A stretch of DNA of 6,439 bases from an uncultured beta proteobacterium (GTDB taxonomy: Bacteria; Pseudomonadota; Gammaproteobacteria; Burkholderiales; Burkholderiaceae_B), in contig CAIYCP010000700.1 of NCBI GenBank assembly GCA_903924715.1, positions 1 to 6,439 of the forward strand. The letters are read 5' to 3'. The notes beneath the pieces were generated by a model, which saw nothing but the letters and a program-made list of their open reading frames with translations, had not been told where the DNA came from and did no database searches. Both the position numbers and the translations under genes were made by a program. Below are positions 4,065 to 6,439 of the stretch, one piece after another. Numbering within the stretch: the first letter of the stretch is position 1; the number at the start of each line of letters is the position of its first letter.

Positions 4065-6389
4065 ATGAACGACGTCACATTGAACGACTCAGCCATTGAA
4101 GCATTTCGCGATAGCGCACGCGATCTGCTTGGGCGGGGCAACACCATTGGGCGCCTACGTAAGCTCAGAGACTCAGACACGGGCTTTGAGCGCGCGGCCT
4201 GGCAAGAGATCGCGAATGCTGGCTGGTTAGGTGTGCTGGTTTCTGAGCAAGACGGTGGGTTGGGCTTAGGATTGCGCGAAATGGCGGCGATTGCCGAAGA
4301 AATTGGTCAGCGTTTGTTGCCCGAGCCCTTGATCGCAGGGGGCGTGCAACTTGCTGTGGCAGTATCAGGCACGCCACAAGGTGCCCTACGCTCAGTATTG
4401 CTTGAGAAAATCGTTGGTGGTGAGTTGGTGGCAGGCTTGGCCTGGCAAGAAACGCTCGGGCAGATGCAGGGGCAACAGGCGCTTGCAACCGTTGCGTCTA
4501 GTCAAGGCGAGGTGTTGCAGCTGAACGGCGTCAAAAAATTTGTGACACCGGCAACGGGGGCCGACGGCTGGGTGGTTTCGGCTCTCTTGGGCGATCAGCC
4601 CGCCTTAATCTGGGTGCCGGCACAAACCGAAGGCGTGCAGCAGTCGGTTCAACGGGCGGTTGACGGCACGGTGCTTTGCACGTTGTCGTTGCACAATGTT
4701 CAAGTCCCTAAAACCTCTTTGTTGATGCAGGGGCAGGCGGTGTTAGGGTTGATCGATCAAGCCAATGATGTTGCCCGTGTGGTTCAGTCTGCTGAACTGT
4801 TAGGCGTGATGCGCCGCGCGCTGGCAATGACGCTTGATTATTTGGGCACGCGTAAGCAATTTGGCAAATTGATCGGTAGTTTTCAGGCGTTGAAACATCG
4901 CGTGGTGGATGGTTATATTCAAGTTGAATTGTCATCAGCCTGCCTCACAGACGTGCTTAAACAAATCGAGGCGGGCGGTTCATTGAGTGCACTCGCGAGT
5001 CGCGCAAAAGCGCGCTGCGCGCACGCAGCCTTGTTGGTGACGCGCATGGCGATTCAAATGCATGGTGCGATGGGGTATACCGATGAGTGTGACGTTGGCT
5101 TATATTTCAAACGCGCGCTTGCTCTGTCTGCATGGTTAGGTAACGCCGAGGCACATCGCTTACGTTATTTTGCGCAACAGCCCGCCGCCACGCCTGATGA
5201 AGTGGCGGTACACGCTCAAGCGGTAAAAGATTTTCCCAAAGAAGCGGATTGGGAAAATATGCCAGAGCCAGAGTTTCGTCAGATGCTGCAAAGTTTTTAT
5301 GCAAAAAATTATCCAGAGCACATGCGGCACATGCCGCATCGCTTGCGTTTAAATGAAATTAAAGACTGGACAATGGTCTTGTCTAAGCAAGGGTGGATTG
5401 CACCGTCTTGGCCTAAAAAATTTGGTGGAATGGGTTTGCCCCCAGGAAAAATGATCGCTTATGTCGAAGAACAAGAGCAGTATGGTGTGGCGCGCGCACC
5501 TGACATGGGTGTGGTGATGATCGGGCCACTCTTGATTCAACGCGGTAGCCCCGAGCAACAGCAAAAGTTTTTACCCAAAATTATTGCCAATGAGCACGTC
5601 TGGTGCCAGGGTTACTCAGAGCCAGGTGCCGGCTCTGATTTGGCCGCCTTGCGTACTGAAGCGGTGCTCGATGGGGATGCTTTTGTAGTGAATGGTCAAA
5701 AGATCTGGACCACACTTGCGCAAGATGCCACGCACATGTTTGCGCTCGTACGCACGGATAAAGATGCAAAAAAACAATCAGGAATTAGTTTTTTACTGAT
5801 TGATTTAAGTGTCCCCGGAATTACGATTCGCCCGATTCAAAATATCAGTGGGCAAAAAGAATTTTGCGAAGTATTTTTTGATAATGTCCGGGTGCCTGCA
5901 GAAAATCTAGTTGGACAAATCAATGAAGGTTGGACAATCGCAAAAGCGTTACTGGGTTTCGAACGAATCTTTTTAGGCAGCCCTAAGCAGTCTCGCTATG
6001 CCTTAAGTCAGTTGACGACCTTGGCAGATAGTCTGGACTTGTTTGCGAATCCTGTGTTCGTGGCGCGTTACGCAGAGCTGATGCTTGATTCGGTCGATCA
6101 AGTGGCGGCCTACACGCATTACGCCGAGATGGTCAAACGCGGCGAGATGTTACCCCCAAGCGTGTCCTTGCTAAAAATCTGGGGAACAGACACTTACCAA
6201 AGAATTTGTACGCTACTGGTTGAGTCGGCGCAAGAGCACGGTGCGACGGGGCACACCTCAGATTTTGGACCCGAGGGTTTAGATGTTCCGGCCATTATGT
6301 TTCACTCGATCCCTTCAACGATTTACGGCGGAAGCACCGAAATTCAGAAAGAGATCATTGCCAAGCATGTGCTCAAGTTGCCGGACTAA
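4065..6389 (+). CDS. Tandem (two-module) acyl-CoA dehydrogenase
   Basis: Predicted 774-residue cytoplasmic flavoprotein, twice the usual dehydrogenase length of about 380-400. It should oxidise an acyl-CoA to the trans-2-enoyl-CoA using FAD. Module 1 (about 1-370) has the N-terminal helical domain (WLGVLVSEQDGGLGLGL, 54-70), a degenerate middle domain, and a C-terminal domain with intact FAD motifs TRKQFGKLIGSFQALKHR (262-279) and QMHGAMGYT (331-339). It lacks a catalytic base: A237 replaces Glu at the isovaleryl-CoA-dehydrogenase position (VARV), and G359 lies near the medium-chain position (AWLGNAE). A polar linker covers about 371-400. Module 2 (about 401-774) has a strong middle domain, CQGYSEPGAGSDLA (514-527) and NGQKIWTTLAQDATHMFALV (543-562). 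It has Glu at the alternative base position (GFERI, E633) and YGGSTEIQ (754-761) with Gly where medium-chain enzymes carry Glu, but it lacks RxQFG and QxHGG. The halves therefore look complementary, with perhaps one FAD site per chain, as in ChsE-type heteromeric dehydrogenases and single-chain FadE34. The start ATG has a modest GAGAG ribosome binding site seven bases upstream. Substrate unknown. Confidence 0.93.
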   Translation: MNDVTLNDSAIEAFRDSARDLLGRGNTIGRLRKLRDSDTGFERAAWQEIANAGWLGVLVSEQDGGLGLGLREMAAIAEEIGQRLLPEPLIAGGVQLAVAVSGTPQGALRSVLLEKIVGGELVAGLAWQETLGQMQGQQALATVASSQGEVLQLNGVKKFVTPATGADGWVVSALLGDQPALIWVPAQTEGVQQSVQRAVDGTVLCTLSLHNVQVPKTSLLMQGQAVLGLIDQANDVARVVQSAELLGVMRRALAMTLDYLGTRKQFGKLIGSFQALKHRVVDGYIQVELSSACLTDVLKQIEAGGSLSALASRAKARCAHAALLVTRMAIQMHGAMGYTDECDVGLYFKRALALSAWLGNAEAHRLRYFAQQPAATPDEVAVHAQAVKDFPKEADWENMPEPEFRQMLQSFYAKNYPEHMRHMPHRLRLNEIKDWTMVLSKQGWIAPSWPKKFGGMGLPPGKMIAYVEEQEQYGVARAPDMGVVMIGPLLIQRGSPEQQQKFLPKIIANEHVWCQGYSEPGAGSDLAALRTEAVLDGDAFVVNGQKIWTTLAQDATHMFALVRTDKDAKKQSGISFLLIDLSVPGITIRPIQNISGQKEFCEVFFDNVRVPAENLVGQINEGWTIAKALLGFERIFLGSPKQSRYALSQLTTLADSLDLFANPVFVARYAELMLDSVDQVAAYTHYAEMVKRGEMLPPSVSLLKIWGTDTYQRICTLLVESAQEHGATGHTSDFGPEGLDVPAIMFHSIPSTIYGGSTEIQKEIIAKHVLKLPD

Positions 6390-6439
6390 GGGCTTAGTAA
6401 TTTCATAAAATTCTTGCAAAGGTGTAAAAGTTGGAAACG

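Noticed and set aside
5001..5014. CGCGC-AAAA-GCGCG hairpin in the dehydrogenase
   Set aside because: Short stem in an Ala/Arg-rich, GC-rich coding stretch; best explained by codon composition.
5322..5339. Perfect 7-bp palindrome ATGCGGC-ACAT-GCCGCAT in the dehydrogenase
   Set aside because: It lies within coding sequence and follows from the repeated His-Met codons in RHMPH; no regulatory context is visible.
6390..6439. Start of another gene in the last 50 bases
   Set aside because: AAAGG followed by a TTG at the edge could be a start signal, but too little sequence remains to support a gene.

Overview
This window looks like a chromosomal segment of a betaproteobacterium, most likely order Burkholderiales and possibly Alcaligenaceae. 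The indicators are a Bug/TctC-type periplasmic binding protein, a family greatly expanded in that group, together with moderate GC and typical proteobacterial start signals. The assignment is inferred from gene content only.

Layout, left to right. Bases 1-192 are a non-coding leader. A Bug-family solute-binding protein follows (193-1173, +). Its stop codon lies in the foot of an imperfect hairpin (1172-1201), and a strong bidirectional terminator (1215-1249) separates it from the convergent gene behind it. That gene is a TerC-family membrane protein (1268-1960, -). Upstream of it, in the same direction, is a PnbA/NfnB-like nitroreductase (2059-2754, -). A 117-bp AT-rich divergent intergenic region (2755-2871) separates the nitroreductase from a rightward pair: an alpha-methylacyl-CoA racemase-like protein (2872-3999, +) and, 65 bp on, a 774-residue protein made of two acyl-CoA dehydrogenase modules in tandem (4065-6389, +). 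The last 50 bases hold no gene I can support.

How the genes fit together. The racemase and the double dehydrogenase form a plausible catabolic module. Racemases of this family interconvert (2R)- and (2S)-methylacyl-CoA, and acyl-CoA dehydrogenases generally accept only the 2S form before introducing the alpha,beta double bond. This points to breakdown of an alpha-methyl-branched acyl-CoA, such as an isoprenoid or sterol/bile-acid side chain; the actual substrate cannot be read from the sequence. The divergent nitroreductase could share regulation with the module, but its role is unknown. The TerC gene (probable metal transport) and the Bug gene (uptake of a small organic acid) appear functionally independent.

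The most interesting signal is in the double dehydrogenase. The N-terminal half keeps the FAD-binding motifs but has lost the catalytic glutamate. The C-terminal half keeps a glutamate at the position used by isovaleryl-CoA and long-chain dehydrogenases but lacks those FAD motifs. It therefore reads as a single-chain version of the heteromeric dehydrogenases known from actinobacterial sterol degradation. I found no CRISPR array, tRNA, rRNA, intact mobile element or clearly novel system.
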